Below, piece by piece: positions 28,949 to 38,436 of a stretch of DNA of 64,000 nucleotides. Made by a program: the position numbers and the translations under genes. Every line of letters starts with the position of its first letter. The stretch's first letter is position 1. The stretch comes from Microbacterium sp. (GTDB lineage Bacteria; Actinomycetota; Actinomycetes; Actinomycetales; Microbacteriaceae). The stretch spans positions 248,001 through 312,000 of the forward strand of contig NZ_JAFKIP010000004.1 of the NCBI RefSeq assembly GCF_017305435.1. The letters run 5' to 3'. The notes under the pieces are model-generated. The model was not told the origin of the DNA, ran no database searches, and saw only the letters and a program-made list of their open reading frames with translations.

Positions 28949-29659
28949 TCAGCGCGGGCGCGGCGCCCGGGCGCGCATCGGGTCGATCCCCTTCGGGATC
29001 GGCAGCGAGGTCACCGACTGCGAGACCGAGTCGACGCGCTTGACGACCGCGGCCATCGTCGCCCGGTCCACCTTCTTCGGCAGCGACTTGATCGACGCGG
29101 CGAGCTTGCCGATCGCGACGTCTCCCTCGCCGTGGCCCACGTAGAACACCGTGATCGGCACGCCCGAGGCGACGCGCTGCACCTTCATCTTCTCATCGTT
29201 GACGAGTCGGGTGAGGCGCCCGCGCGCTCCCTCCGCGACGAGCACGACGCCGCCGCGGCCGATGACGCGGTACACGGCGTCCTGCGACTTCGGGTTGACG
29301 CCGACCGGCATCTCGGATGCCACCCAGCTGCGCCCGAGGGACGTCGACAGCACGTGGCCGGAGGCTCCCGGCATCCCGTCGAGCTTCTTGTACATCGCGC
29401 GCGTCGAGAGTCGGGTGAGGAGGATCATCGCGCCGAGGATGCCGAGCATGAGGCCCGTGACTCCCCACAGGATGATGCTCCAGACGGCGACCGGCGGGAT
29501 CAGGAACCCGACGAGGACGCCGAGCGCGACCGCGACGACGACGATCGCGATGAGCGCCCACGGCAGCCAGGGGAACTCGGCCTTGGTGAAGGTGAACAGC
29601 GAACGCAGCTGTGCGAAGAATCCGGGGCGCTTCTCGGGCGCGGTACTGCGGGAGGACAT
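28949..29659 (-). CDS. DUF4191 membrane protein
   Basis: A 236-residue protein with two adjacent membrane helices (about residues 35-80: WALIAIVVVAVALGVLVGFLI and WGVTGLMLGILGAMILL) and a cytoplasmic domain containing YRVIGRGGVVLVAEG and VDSVSQSVTSLPIPKGIDP. It fits the actinobacterial DUF4191 family found beside lipA and glnA. The function is unknown. ATG 29659 is preferred to ATG 29665 because TAGGCT lies six bases upstream of it. It is convergent with the RDD gene. Confidence 0.85.
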   Translation of the reverse strand: MSSRSTAPEKRPGFFAQLRSLFTFTKAEFPWLPWALIAIVVVAVALGVLVGFLIPPVAVWSIILWGVTGLMLGILGAMILLTRLSTRAMYKKLDGMPGASGHVLSTSLGRSWVASEMPVGVNPKSQDAVYRVIGRGGVVLVAEGARGRLTRLVNDEKMKVQRVASGVPITVFYVGHGEGDVAIGKLAASIKSLPKKVDRATMAAVVKRVDSVSQSVTSLPIPKGIDPMRARAPRPR

Positions 29660-29665
29660 ACGCAC

Positions 29666-29671
29666 AGCCTA
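29666..29671 (-). promoter_or_regulatory. -10 element TAGGCT of the DUF4191 gene (leaderless arrangement)
   Basis: TAGGCT on the minus strand, then GTGCGT, then ATG 29659. Confidence 0.5.
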
Positions 29672-29791
29672 CCGTCCGGCGGTGAGTGCGAAACGGCCAT
29701 CGACTCCTCCCCAGGAGGCGGATCCGGCGGTCTCTCCACAGATCCCTGCTCGACGTGACCGTCGGAACGGGCGAGACGCGAGACTGCGAGC

Positions 29792-31198
29792 ATGACTGCA
29801 GCCCCGCCCTCGCTCCTCGACCCGCAGACCGCGCTCCGTCGCCTCAGCGCCGAGGAAGCGCCCTACGCGGGGTGGCTGCACACGGGCTCGCCGCCGACGG
29901 TGTGGGCGGACCTCGAGCAGGTACCGGACGACGTCTGGCGATGCGCGCGTGACGGTCACATCCTCGTTCCGATCGACCTCGCTCGCTCGGGCAGCGGCCT
30001 CGCCGCCGTCGTGCCCCATTGCCCGGCCCGGCTCGGCCTCGACAGCGCCGACCGCGCGACCCCGGGGGCCGCCGTCACGATCGCGGTGAGTGTTCTGCGC
30101 GCGGCAGCCGAAGCGCGCAGCTGCGGCATGGAGGAGGGCAGTTGGTGGCTGGATGCCTCGGGCCGCCCCGTCCTCGCGGTGCACGACGGAGCGTCGTGGG
30201 CCGACGACGGTCGCGACCTGCTGGAGCGCCTCGCACTCGGTGCGGGCCCGGTGCTCGCCTCCGCGCTGGCGCGCGCGGGGGAGTTGCTCGCCGCGCCCCG
30301 GTGGCGAGATGGCGATCTGGAGGAGTGCGAGGAACGACTGTTCGCGGCCGCCGAGCCGGAGCCGCTCCACGTGGCGGATGCCGCACCCGGCGAAGCCGGG
30401 GTCTTCCCGCTGCCGTTGCGCGCCACGACGGCGCGCGCCGACCGGAGCGAGACGGCACCGGACGCGGCGGAGTCCTGGCTCGCCCGCTTCACGGACGCGG
30501 CGTGGGCGGCGCGTGTCGCTGCGGCCGTGCGGGACGTCGCTGCGATTCCCGGTCACGCGTGGTCTCGCGTGCGCGAGGGCCGGGAGCAGCGGGAGCACCG
30601 GGGGGTTCGGGGGGCTCGGGAGCACCGGGGGGTTCGGGAGGCTCGGGCGTCGCGGGGCGGCCGCGAGGAGAAGTCGCGGAACGCGCCCTCCACACGCCGG
30701 CGCGCGCCGCTCCTCGTCGCTGCGGCTGTCGCCGCTGTCGTGATCGGTGGGGGACTGCTGTGGCCCGAGCCGGAGCCGACCGCCGGAGCCGCACCGGGCC
30801 GCTCTGTGTCGCTGAGCATCGCCGGCTCGGAGGCGCCGGCGACCGCGCCGACGGAGCCGTCGCCGACGGAGACGAGGACGTCCGATGCGAGCGCGCCGAC
30901 GGATCCGGCGACGGAGCTGGAGGACGCCGCGCTCGACATCGTGCGCGCGCTCGCGCGGTGCGCGGATGCCGAGGCGGAGGTATGCGCCGCCCTGCTCGAG
31001 CGCCCCGAGACGGCGACGCCGGCGGGGGTCGTCTCCGCGGGCGCGGCCGACACCGCGGCGACGCTCCTCGATGAGTACGGCGGGGTGGCGGTGTTCCGGA
31101 TCGAGGCTGCGGCTCTTGAGCCGCAGGTCCTCGTGCTCGTCAGCGCGAACGGGAAATGGCTGGTCCGCGACGTGTACGACGTCGCGGACCAGCCATGA
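29792..31198 (+). CDS. Unknown single-pass membrane protein with internal repeat (468 aa)
   Basis: No family is recognised. Residues 1-250 are acidic and Ala-rich with several Trp and resemble a protein-kinase-like or regulatory domain only vaguely. Residues 260-290 hold an Arg/Glu/His-rich 9-residue repeat (REHRGVRGA, REHRGVREA). A membrane helix follows at about 307-325 (LLVAAAVAAVVIGGGLLW), then a Pro/Thr/Ser-rich linker and a small C-terminal domain ending KWLVRDVYDVADQP, so the N-terminal part is probably cytoplasmic and the C-terminus outside. It occupies the place where lipB and lipA stand in mycobacteria. Confidence 0.6.
   Translation: MTAAPPSLLDPQTALRRLSAEEAPYAGWLHTGSPPTVWADLEQVPDDVWRCARDGHILVPIDLARSGSGLAAVVPHCPARLGLDSADRATPGAAVTIAVSVLRAAAEARSCGMEEGSWWLDASGRPVLAVHDGASWADDGRDLLERLALGAGPVLASALARAGELLAAPRWRDGDLEECEERLFAAAEPEPLHVADAAPGEAGVFPLPLRATTARADRSETAPDAAESWLARFTDAAWAARVAAAVRDVAAIPGHAWSRVREGREQREHRGVRGAREHRGVREARASRGGREEKSRNAPSTRRRAPLLVAAAVAAVVIGGGLLWPEPEPTAGAAPGRSVSLSIAGSEAPATAPTEPSPTETRTSDASAPTDPATELEDAALDIVRALARCADAEAEVCAALLERPETATPAGVVSAGAADTAATLLDEYGGVAVFRIEAAALEPQVLVLVSANGKWLVRDVYDVADQP
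30590..30643 (+). repeat. Two 27-bp in-frame tandem repeats
   Basis: The units 30590-30616 and 30617-30643 differ by one base (GGGGGGCT versus GGGAGGCT at their ends). A nine-base partial copy precedes them. The length is a multiple of three, so copy-number change would keep the frame. Confidence 0.85.
31156..31196. terminator. Hairpin terminator built into the end of a coding region
   Basis: ATGGCTGGTCCGCGAC at 31156-31171 pairs perfectly with its complement at 31181-31196. The stem encodes the last residues of the upstream protein and reaches into its TGA. It is followed by the convergent sucB stop at 31219, so it can serve both genes. Confidence 0.7.
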
Positions 31199-31218
31199 TC
31201 ACACGGGTGCGGGTGTGG

Positions 31219-32964
31219 TCAGAACCCGAGCTTCGTCGCGAAGTCGGCCGCCTCGAGGCGCGCCTTGATCGCTCCCAGGAAGCGGGCGGCGTCCGCACCA
31301 TCGACGATGCGGTGGTCGTACGAGAGCGCCAGGTAGACGTAGGAGCGGACGCCGATGGCATCCACACCGTCGGTCGTCACGACGCCCGGCTCCTTGACGA
31401 CGGCGCCCGTGCCGAGGATCGCGGACTGCGGCAGGAACACGACGGGCGTGTCGAACAGCGCGCCGCGTGAGCCCGTGTTGGTCACCGTGAAGGTGCCGCC
31501 GGCGAGCTCGTCGGGCTTGAGCTTATTGTCGCGTGTGCGAGCGGCCAAGTCGGCGATCTCCGACGAGATGCCGGCGAGCGTCTTGTCGCCCGCGTCGCGG
31601 AGCACCGGCGTCAGCAGGCCCCGCTCGGTGTCGACGGCGATCGAGATGTTCTCGGTCGCGGGGTAGACGATGTCGGTGCCGTTGACCGTCGCGTTGATGA
31701 TGGGGAACGTCTGGAGCGCCTCGGCGGCGGCGAGCACGAAGAACGGCAGGAAGGAGAGCTTGCCTCCGGTCGCTGCGACGAAGTCCTTCTGCACGGCGGA
31801 GCGGTAGGCCGCGACGCGCGTCACGTCGACCTTCACGACCGTCGTCAGCTGAGCCGTCTGCTGCATGGATGCCACGGCGCGCTCGGCGAGCACCTTGCGC
31901 AGGCGCGACATCGGCGCGGTCGTTCCGCGCAGCGCGGACACCTCGAGTGCGGGCGCCGCGGCGGCGGGGGTTGCGGCGGCGGGAGCGGACTTCGCTGCCT
32001 CGGCGGCCTGCAGGACGTCCTCCTTGCGGATGCGACCGCCGACGCCCGTCCCGGTGACGGAGGCGAGATCCACGCCCTGCTGCTGAGCCAGGCGGCGCAC
32101 GAGCGGCGTGACGTACGTGGTCACATCGTCGTCCGCGGCGGCAGCCGCAGCAGCCGGGGCCGGGGCAGCCGGAGTCGCAGCGGCGGGCGCAGCCGGAGCG
32201 GCCTGTGCCGGAGCGGCGGGAGCAGCCTGTGCCGGAGCGGCCGGCGCAGCCGGGGCGGCTGCCGGAGCCGCGGGCGCGGCAGGAGCCGGTGCGGGCTCGG
32301 CCGCCGGTGCCGGAGCGGCGGCAGGTGCGGCAGGAGCCGCACCCGAGCCGATGCGGGCCAGCACGGCGCCGACGGCGACGGTCTCATCCTCGGCGACCAG
32401 GATCTCCTGCAGCGTGCCGGCGACCGGCGAGGGGATCTCGGTGTCCACCTTGTCGGTGGAGATCTCGAGGAGCGGTTCGTCGACGGCGACCTCGTCGCCG
32501 ACCTGCTTCAGCCACCGGGTCACGGTGCCCTCGGTGACGCTCTCGCCGAGCTCGGGCAGCACGACGTCCTTCGCATCGCCGGAGGCGGCGGGCGCGGGCG
32601 CCTCGGACGCCGGCGCGGCCTCGGTCTGCGCGGGCTCGGACGCCTGCGCGGGCTCTGCGGCAACGGGTGCGGCGGGCGCGGCCGGCACCTCGGCAGCGGG
32701 GGCGGCGTCGCCGGCGGGAGCGCTCGAACCGTCGCCGATCTTCGCGAGCACGGCGCCGACCTCGACGGTCTCGTCCTCGGCGACGAGGATCTCCTCGATC
32801 ACGCCGCTGACGGGCGAGGGGATCTCGGTGTCGACCTTGTCGGTCGAGATCTCGAGCAGGCCCTCGTCGGCCTGGATCGTGTCACCGACCTTCTTGAGCC
32901 AGCGGGTGACCGTTCCCTCGGTGACGCTCTCTCCGAGCGCGGGGAGGACCACGGATGTGCTCAT
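31219..32964 (-). CDS. sucB: Dihydrolipoamide acyltransferase E2 (2-oxoglutarate dehydrogenase/SucB type)
   Basis: Lipoyl-bearing core enzyme of a 2-oxo acid dehydrogenase complex, 581 residues. Two lipoyl domains each show [10 protein letters not shown], with lipoyl-Lys at 43 and 172. They are joined by long Ala/Pro linkers, followed by a peripheral subunit-binding domain ([23 protein letters not shown]) and the catalytic domain ending in [20 protein letters not shown]. In actinobacteria such an E2 may serve both pyruvate and 2-oxoglutarate complexes, so AceE from the same window is a possible partner. It lies 64 bases downstream of lpd in the same direction and probably in its operon. Confidence 0.93.
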   Translation of the reverse strand: MSTSVVLPALGESVTEGTVTRWLKKVGDTIQADEGLLEISTDKVDTEIPSPVSGVIEEILVAEDETVEVGAVLAKIGDGSSAPAGDAAPAAEVPAAPAAPVAAEPAQASEPAQTEAAPASEAPAPAASGDAKDVVLPELGESVTEGTVTRWLKQVGDEVAVDEPLLEISTDKVDTEIPSPVAGTLQEILVAEDETVAVGAVLARIGSGAAPAAPAAAPAPAAEPAPAPAAPAAPAAAPAAPAAPAQAAPAAPAQAAPAAPAAATPAAPAPAAAAAAADDDVTTYVTPLVRRLAQQQGVDLASVTGTGVGGRIRKEDVLQAAEAAKSAPAAATPAAAAPALEVSALRGTTAPMSRLRKVLAERAVASMQQTAQLTTVVKVDVTRVAAYRSAVQKDFVAATGGKLSFLPFFVLAAAEALQTFPIINATVNGTDIVYPATENISIAVDTERGLLTPVLRDAGDKTLAGISSEIADLAARTRDNKLKPDELAGGTFTVTNTGSRGALFDTPVVFLPQSAILGTGAVVKEPGVVTTDGVDAIGVRSYVYLALSYDHRIVDGADAARFLGAIKARLEAADFATKLGF

Positions 32965-33028
32965 GACTGTGTCTCCTTCAGAAAGTCCGATGTCGTTCTA
33001 GCTTAGTGACCCCTGCGTGCGGCCGGAG

Positions 33029-34399
33029 TCAGAGGGCGTGCAGCGGCTTGCCCGCGAGCGCCAGGAACGCCTCGCCCAGCGCTTCACTCTGCGTCGGGTG
33101 CGCGTGGATGAGCGGGGCGAGGTCCTCGGGGTGCGCCTCCCACCCGACCGCGAGCTGCCCCTCGGTGATGAGTTCGCCGACGCGGTCGCCGATCAGGTGC
33201 ACGCCCAGGATGGGCCCGTCGGCGCGCCGGACGACCTTGACGAGCCCCGCGGTGCCGAGGATCTCGCTCTTCCCGTTGCCGGCGAGGTTGTACTCGTACG
33301 TCGCGACCTCGTCGCCGTGCCCGGCGCGCGCCTGCGCTTCGGTGAGACCGACGGAGGCGACCTCCGGGCTCGAGTATGTGACGCGCGGGATGGATGACTC
33401 GGGCACCGCGATCGGAGTCAGACCTGCGATCTGCTCCGCGACGAAGATGCCCTGCTGGAAGCTCCGGTGCGCGAGCTGGAGTCCGGGAACGATGTCGCCG
33501 ACGGCGTAGATGTGGGGCGCGGTCGTGGCGAGGCGCTCGTCCACCGTCACGAATCCGCGGTCGACCGTCACGCCGGCTTCCTCGAACCCGAGCCCGTCCG
33601 TGGCCGGTCCTCGGCCGACGGCCACGAGCAGGTAGTCCGCGCTGAGCGCGGTGCCGTCTTCGAGTCCGACGTCGACCCCGGCATCCGTCTGCGTGACGCC
33701 CGCGAAGCGGACGCCGAGTTTGGCCACGATGCCACGCTTGCGGAACGCCCGCTCGAGGGCCTTGCTCAGGGCGATGTCCTCGTTCGGGACGAGGTGGTCG
33801 AGGGCCTCGACGATCGTGACCTCGGCGCCGAACGAGCGCCAGACGCTCGCGAACTCGACCCCGATGACACCCCCGCCGAGGATGATCACCCGCTCCGGTA
33901 TCACGTCGAGGGCGAGCGCCGCCTCGCTGTCGAGGACCCGTCCGCCGAGCTCGAGACCCGGGAGGGTGCGGCTGTAAGAGCCGGTCGCGAGGATGACGTC
34001 GGTGCCGCGGTAGACGTCGTCGCCGACGGCGACGGAGCCGTCCGCCTGCAGTCGGCCGGACCCGGTGACGACCTCGATTCCGCGTGCCTTCAGCAGGCCC
34101 TCCAGGCCCTTGAACTTCTTCGCGACGATGCCTTCGCGATACGCCGTGACGCCCGCAGGGTCGATGCCGTCCCACTGGGCGATGACGCCGACGGATGCCG
34201 CGGTGCGCACGTGATCGGCGACCTCGGCCGCGTGCAGGAGGGCCTTCGTCGGGATGCAGCCGCGGTGCAGACACGTCCCGCCGACCTTGTCCTTCTCGAT
34301 GAGGACGACCTTCTTGCCGAGTTCGGAGGCGCGGATCGCCGCCGCGTACCCCCCGCTTCCCCCGCCCAGGACGACGATGTCCGCCGTGCGCTCGCTCAT
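33029..34399 (-). CDS. lpd: Dihydrolipoamide dehydrogenase (E3)
   Basis: Flavoprotein that reoxidises lipoyl groups using NAD. A 456-residue protein with FAD motif VVLGGGSGGYAAA (9-21), redox pair Cys43/Cys48 in GGTCLHRGCIPTK, NAD motif VIILGGGVIGVEFAS and the dimer-interface HAHPTQSE (432-439) with the catalytic His-Glu pair. ATG 34399 overlaps the pepA stop by 4 bases and has GAGGAGG upstream. It works with SucB encoded next to it and presumably with AceE. Confidence 0.96.
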   Translation of the reverse strand: MSERTADIVVLGGGSGGYAAAIRASELGKKVVLIEKDKVGGTCLHRGCIPTKALLHAAEVADHVRTAASVGVIAQWDGIDPAGVTAYREGIVAKKFKGLEGLLKARGIEVVTGSGRLQADGSVAVGDDVYRGTDVILATGSYSRTLPGLELGGRVLDSEAALALDVIPERVIILGGGVIGVEFASVWRSFGAEVTIVEALDHLVPNEDIALSKALERAFRKRGIVAKLGVRFAGVTQTDAGVDVGLEDGTALSADYLLVAVGRGPATDGLGFEEAGVTVDRGFVTVDERLATTAPHIYAVGDIVPGLQLAHRSFQQGIFVAEQIAGLTPIAVPESSIPRVTYSSPEVASVGLTEAQARAGHGDEVATYEYNLAGNGKSEILGTAGLVKVVRRADGPILGVHLIGDRVGELITEGQLAVGWEAHPEDLAPLIHAHPTQSEALGEAFLALAGKPLHAL

Positions 34400-35880
34400 C
34401 GCGCCTCCTCCTCGATGAAGCTGATCAGTGACCGGACGGTCGCCGCGGTGGGGCCCTTGTCGGTCGCGCCGAACGCGCTCTTCGCGGTTCCGCTGCCGGC
34501 GATGTCGAGGTGCACCCACGGGATCGGCGGGGCGTCCTCGGCATCCGAGACGGGACCCACGAAGCGCTGCAGGAAGAGGCCCGCGAACAGCGCGCCGCCG
34601 GAGGTGTCGCCGATCTTCGCGTTCTGCAGATCGGCGATGGGGGAGTCGAGCTCCTCCTCCATGTGCGCGGGGAGCGGCAGGTGCCAGGCGAGCTCGCCGA
34701 CGCGCTCGGCGGCGGCCAGGTATGCCGCGACCGCCGCGTCGTCGCCCATGACGCCGGTGTGCCGGTTGCCCAGCGCGACGATGATCGCGCCGGTCAGCGT
34801 CGCTACGTCGACGAGCACGTCGGGTTGCGTGCGGCTCGCCGCGACGAGGCCGTCCGCGAGGACGACACGGCCCTCGGCATCCGTGTTGGGCACCTCGACG
34901 CTCGTGCCGTCCGCGATGCGGACGACATCCCCCGGGCGGAGGGCGCGACCGGAGGGCATGTTCTCGGCGAGGCACAGCCATCCCGAGACGCGCACCGGGA
35001 GGGCGAGCGCTGCGGCGGCGCGGACGACGGCGAGCACGGTGGCTGCTCCCGCCATGTCGAACTTCATCCCGACCATGCCCGCGGGGGGCTTCAGCGAGAG
35101 CCCGCCCGTATCGAAGGTGATGCCCTTCCCGACGAGCGCGACGTGGCGCTCTGCGCCCTCAGGAGCGTAGTCGAGGTGGACGAGCCGCGGCGGACGGTCG
35201 GATCCCTGGCCGATGCCGAGGATGCCGCCGAAGCCCTGCTCCTCGAGGGCGGCCTCGTCGAGCACCGTCACGTCGACGGGGAGGCCCGTGAGCTCGGTGA
35301 CGGCGGCGTCGGCGACGTCCTGCGGCCCCAGCCACTGCGCGGGGACGTTCACGAGATCTTTGACGATGGCCACCGACGCGGCGATCGCGCGGGCATGCGC
35401 GAGCGACGAGGCATCCGGGTCGACCGGCCAGTGCAGCACGATCTCGGCGGCGCGGGACGGCGCTGCGGTCTTCTTGTAGTCGGCGAACCGATACCCGCCG
35501 ATCAGCGCGCCCTCGGCGGCAGCGGACCAGGCGTCGGCGACGTCGTGGGTGAGCGGTGCGGCGACGGCGAGGCGGGGGAATCCCGTCGTCGACCTCGCGG
35601 CCTGCCCGATCGCATCGCGTATCGCAGCGGCATCCGGATCGGCGCCGGTGCCGACGACGAACACCGGCCGCGACGTGGCCTCGGGCACGTGGACACGCAC
35701 GGTTGCACCGCGTGCACCGGTGAACCCCACGCCTTCCAGTGCCGCGGCGAGTCCCGGCCAGTCATCGAGCGCCGTCTCCGCCTGCGCGATCCGATCACGC
35801 GGCGGTAGCGCGATGACGAGAGCGTCGGCGGTCGAGGTGGAGAGGGGGGCGGTGGAGGTGGACAGCTCGGGGAACGCCAT
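34396..35880 (-). CDS. pepA: Leucyl (cytosol) aminopeptidase, M17 family
   Basis: Two-metal aminopeptidase, 494 residues. The C-terminal catalytic domain has LVGKGITFDTGGLSLKP with metal and catalytic Lys/Asp, NTDAEGRVVLADGL with the second set of ligands, and VDVATLTGA. The N-terminal domain is the variable M17 cap. ATG 35880 is preferred over ATG 35889, which lies inside the -10 sequence. It is the first gene of pepA-lpd-sucB, a layout recalling the pepB-dlaT order of mycobacteria. Confidence 0.94.
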   Translation of the reverse strand: MAFPELSTSTAPLSTSTADALVIALPPRDRIAQAETALDDWPGLAAALEGVGFTGARGATVRVHVPEATSRPVFVVGTGADPDAAAIRDAIGQAARSTTGFPRLAVAAPLTHDVADAWSAAAEGALIGGYRFADYKKTAAPSRAAEIVLHWPVDPDASSLAHARAIAASVAIVKDLVNVPAQWLGPQDVADAAVTELTGLPVDVTVLDEAALEEQGFGGILGIGQGSDRPPRLVHLDYAPEGAERHVALVGKGITFDTGGLSLKPPAGMVGMKFDMAGAATVLAVVRAAAALALPVRVSGWLCLAENMPSGRALRPGDVVRIADGTSVEVPNTDAEGRVVLADGLVAASRTQPDVLVDVATLTGAIIVALGNRHTGVMGDDAAVAAYLAAAERVGELAWHLPLPAHMEEELDSPIADLQNAKIGDTSGGALFAGLFLQRFVGPVSDAEDAPPIPWVHLDIAGSGTAKSAFGATDKGPTAATVRSLISFIEEEAR

Positions 35881-35887
35881 GGGATCC

Positions 35888-35893
35888 ATCCTA
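35888..35893 (-). promoter_or_regulatory. -10 element TAGGAT of pepA
   Basis: TAGGAT on the minus strand, seven bases before ATG 35880. It fixes the choice of start. Confidence 0.45.
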
Positions 35894-35955
35894 GGTTTGC
35901 GTGGCCGGAGTGTTCGCTGTCAGCGGCACCGCGCCCTGCACCCGTGCGCGGCTCG

Positions 35956-35961
35956 TACAGT
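35956..35961 (+). promoter_or_regulatory. -10 element TACAGT (leaderless arrangement)
   Basis: TACAGT, six bases (GGATTC), then ATG 35968 of the PAC2 gene. There is no ribosome site. Confidence 0.5.
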
Positions 35962-35967
35962 GGATTC

Positions 35968-36891
35968 ATGCCTCTGAGCGGTCCCCTCTACGAGCGGGTC
36001 ACGTCGGCGCCTCCGGTGCCGGCGGGCCTGCCGATGGTCATCGTCCTGACCGGGTTCACGGATGCCGGGAGTGCAGTCTCCCGCATGACGGATCTCTTCC
36101 GCGACGACCTCGACCCGGCCCCGATCGTGGTCTTCTCCGCCGATGTACTGCTCGACTACCGTGCCCGGCGCCCCTCGATCACCTTCGACGGCGATCACCT
36201 GCTGGACTATCGCCCGCCGCGTCTCGAACTGTCACTCGCGCACGACGCGCTCGGTCAGCCGTTCGTCCTCCTCGCGGGCTACGAACCCGATTTCGCATGG
36301 GACTCCTTCTCCGAGACGGTCGTCGGGCTCGCGGAAGGACTGCAGGTGTCGACGATCACGTGGGTGCACGCGATCCCGATGCCGGTCCCGCATACGCGCC
36401 CCATCGGCACGACGGTGAGCGGAACGCGCTCCGAGCTGACCCAGGCGCACTCGGTGTGGAAGCCGCACACGCAGGTGCCGGCGACGATGGGCCACCTGCT
36501 GGAGCTCCGCCTCGCGGAGGCGGGCCGCGAGATCGCGGGCTTCGTCCTGCTCGTGCCGCACTACCTCGCCGACACCGAGTACCCGGCCGCGGCTCTCGCG
36601 GGGCTCGACAGCGTGTCCGTCGCGACCGGGTTGGTGTTCGACGCGGACGAGATCCGTGACGAGAACAAGGAGTACCTCGCGAAGGTCGACGACCAGGTGG
36701 AGGGCAACGCGGAGCTCACCGCGATGCTCCACACGCTCGAGGAGCGATACGACTCCTACATGGCCGGTTCGACGCTCGCGCAGCCGATCATCCACACGGG
36801 TGATCTGCCGAGCGCCGATGAGCTGGCCGCCGAGCTCGAGCGATTTCTGGCCGATCGGCGCGAGGGCGACGAGAAGCGCGGGCGTCGCTGA
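35968..36891 (+). CDS. PAC2 family protein
   Basis: A 307-residue soluble protein with the proteasome-assembly-chaperone-2-like fold. The hallmarks are VIVLTGFTDAGSAVSRM near the start, YEPDFAWDSFSETVVGLAE, VSTITWVHAIPMPVPHTRP and FVLLVPHYLADTEYPAAALAGL. Actinobacterial members are widespread even without proteasomes, and their role is not established. A leaderless promoter precedes it. Transcription runs toward rpoD. Confidence 0.88.
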   Translation: MPLSGPLYERVTSAPPVPAGLPMVIVLTGFTDAGSAVSRMTDLFRDDLDPAPIVVFSADVLLDYRARRPSITFDGDHLLDYRPPRLELSLAHDALGQPFVLLAGYEPDFAWDSFSETVVGLAEGLQVSTITWVHAIPMPVPHTRPIGTTVSGTRSELTQAHSVWKPHTQVPATMGHLLELRLAEAGREIAGFVLLVPHYLADTEYPAAALAGLDSVSVATGLVFDADEIRDENKEYLAKVDDQVEGNAELTAMLHTLEERYDSYMAGSTLAQPIIHTGDLPSADELAAELERFLADRREGDEKRGRR

Positions 36892-37095
36892 GCGGAATGT
36901 CTGCAGGCCCGCCGGCGTTGTCAGAGGAACAGCAGGCAATCCCGGCCGTTGCGTAAGTTCGCAGGCTGGGGTATGCGACAATAGGACATCCGACCCGTTG
37001 TCTCGACGGCGCCGCCTTCGTCAGGCGCGCTGGACTTGACAAGGGTCTTACTAGTGTCCGAAACCCCGGCGCCCGTCGTCGGTGAAAGGCGAGAC

Positions 37096-38436
37096 GTGAC
37101 CTCCGGCACGAAGACCACCCGTACCCGCACGGCAGAAGACACCGAGACCGACGAGGTCGTCGAGACCGCCGCCACGAAGGCGCCGGCGAAGAAGGCGCCC
37201 GCCAAGAAGACGGCGGCGAAGAAGCCGGCCGCCAAGGCATCCGGTCGTGCGAAGAAGTCCGACGACGAAGAGGTCGACGACGAGGTCGATCTCGAAGACG
37301 AGGTCGAGGACGACGCCGACGCCGACGCGAGCGATGACAGCGAGGACGCCGACACGTCGAAGGACGACAAGAAGGACGCCGCCGAGGACGACGCCGACGA
37401 GGACGACGAAGAGGAGGGCACGACCAAGCCCGCCTTCAGCGAGCCGCTCCCGACGGGAGCCATCGTCATCTCGTCGAGCGACGACGAGGACGTCCCGGTC
37501 TACTCGACACAGATCACGGGTGCCACCGCGGACCCGGTCAAGGACTACCTGAAGCAGATCGGCAAGGTCCCGCTGCTCAACGCGGCCGAAGAGGTCGAGC
37601 TCGCGATGCGCATCGAAGCCGGCCTGTTCGCCGAGGAGAAGCTGTCGCACATGTCGGCTTCGGAGAAGTCGTCGCAGCTGGGACTCGACCTCCAGTGGGT
37701 CGCGCGCGACGGTCAGCGTGCCAAGAGCCACCTGCTCGGCGCGAACCTCCGCCTCGTGGTCTCCCTCGCGAAGCGCTACACCGGTCGTGGCATGCAGTTC
37801 CTGGACCTCATCCAGGAGGGCAACCTCGGCCTCATCCGCGCGGTCGAGAAGTTCGACTACACAAAGGGCTTCAAGTTCTCGACGTACGCGACGTGGTGGA
37901 TCCGTCAGGCGATCACGCGCGCCATGGCGGACCAGGCGCGGACCATCCGCATCCCCGTGCACATGGTCGAGGTCATCAACAAGCTCGCGCGCGTACAGCG
38001 GCAGATGCTGCAGGACCTCGGCCGCGAGCCCACGCCCGAGGAACTCAGCCGCGAACTCGACATGACCCCCGAGAAGGTCATCGAGGTGCAGAAGTACGGG
38101 CGTGAGCCGATCTCGCTGCACACCCCGCTCGGCGAGGACGGCGACAGCGAGTTCGGCGACCTGATCGAGGACACCGAGGCGGTCGTCCCGGCCGACGCCG
38201 TCGGTTTCACGATGCTGCAGCGTCAGCTGGAGTCCCTTCTGGACTCGCTCTCCGAGCGAGAGGCCGGCGTCATCCGGATGCGGTTCGGTCTCGGCGACGG
38301 CCAGCCGAAGACGCTCGACCAGATCGGCGACACGTTCGGCGTGACCCGCGAGCGGATCCGCCAGATCGAGTCCAAGACGATGGCGAAGCTGCGGCATCCC
38401 TCGCGCTCGCAGTCGCTGCGGGACTACCTCGAATGA
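37096..38436 (+). CDS. rpoD: Primary RNA polymerase sigma factor
   Basis: Housekeeping sigma-70 factor. An N-terminal Lys/Ala tract ([16 protein letters not shown]) is followed by a long Asp/Glu tract, typical of actinobacterial SigA/HrdB. Region 1.2 ([16 protein letters not shown]), region 2 ([36 protein letters not shown]), region 3 and region 4 ([25 protein letters not shown]) are complete. GTG 37096 is preferred, with GAAAGG six bases upstream; GTG 37054 would add residues rich in rare codons. TTGCGT at 36949 may belong to its promoter. It overlaps the next gene by 4 bases. Confidence 0.95.
   Translation: MTSGTKTTRTRTAEDTETDEVVETAATKAPAKKAPAKKTAAKKPAAKASGRAKKSDDEEVDDEVDLEDEVEDDADADASDDSEDADTSKDDKKDAAEDDADEDDEEEGTTKPAFSEPLPTGAIVISSSDDEDVPVYSTQITGATADPVKDYLKQIGKVPLLNAAEEVELAMRIEAGLFAEEKLSHMSASEKSSQLGLDLQWVARDGQRAKSHLLGANLRLVVSLAKRYTGRGMQFLDLIQEGNLGLIRAVEKFDYTKGFKFSTYATWWIRQAITRAMADQARTIRIPVHMVEVINKLARVQRQMLQDLGREPTPEELSRELDMTPEKVIEVQKYGREPISLHTPLGEDGDSEFGDLIEDTEAVVPADAVGFTMLQRQLESLLDSLSEREAGVIRMRFGLGDGQPKTLDQIGDTFGVTRERIRQIESKTMAKLRHPSRSQSLRDYLE

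Noticed and set aside
32121-32387. Ala/Pro-rich frames inside sucB as separate genes
   Set aside because: They are out-of-frame readings of the flexible linker between the E2 lipoyl domain and the subunit-binding domain.
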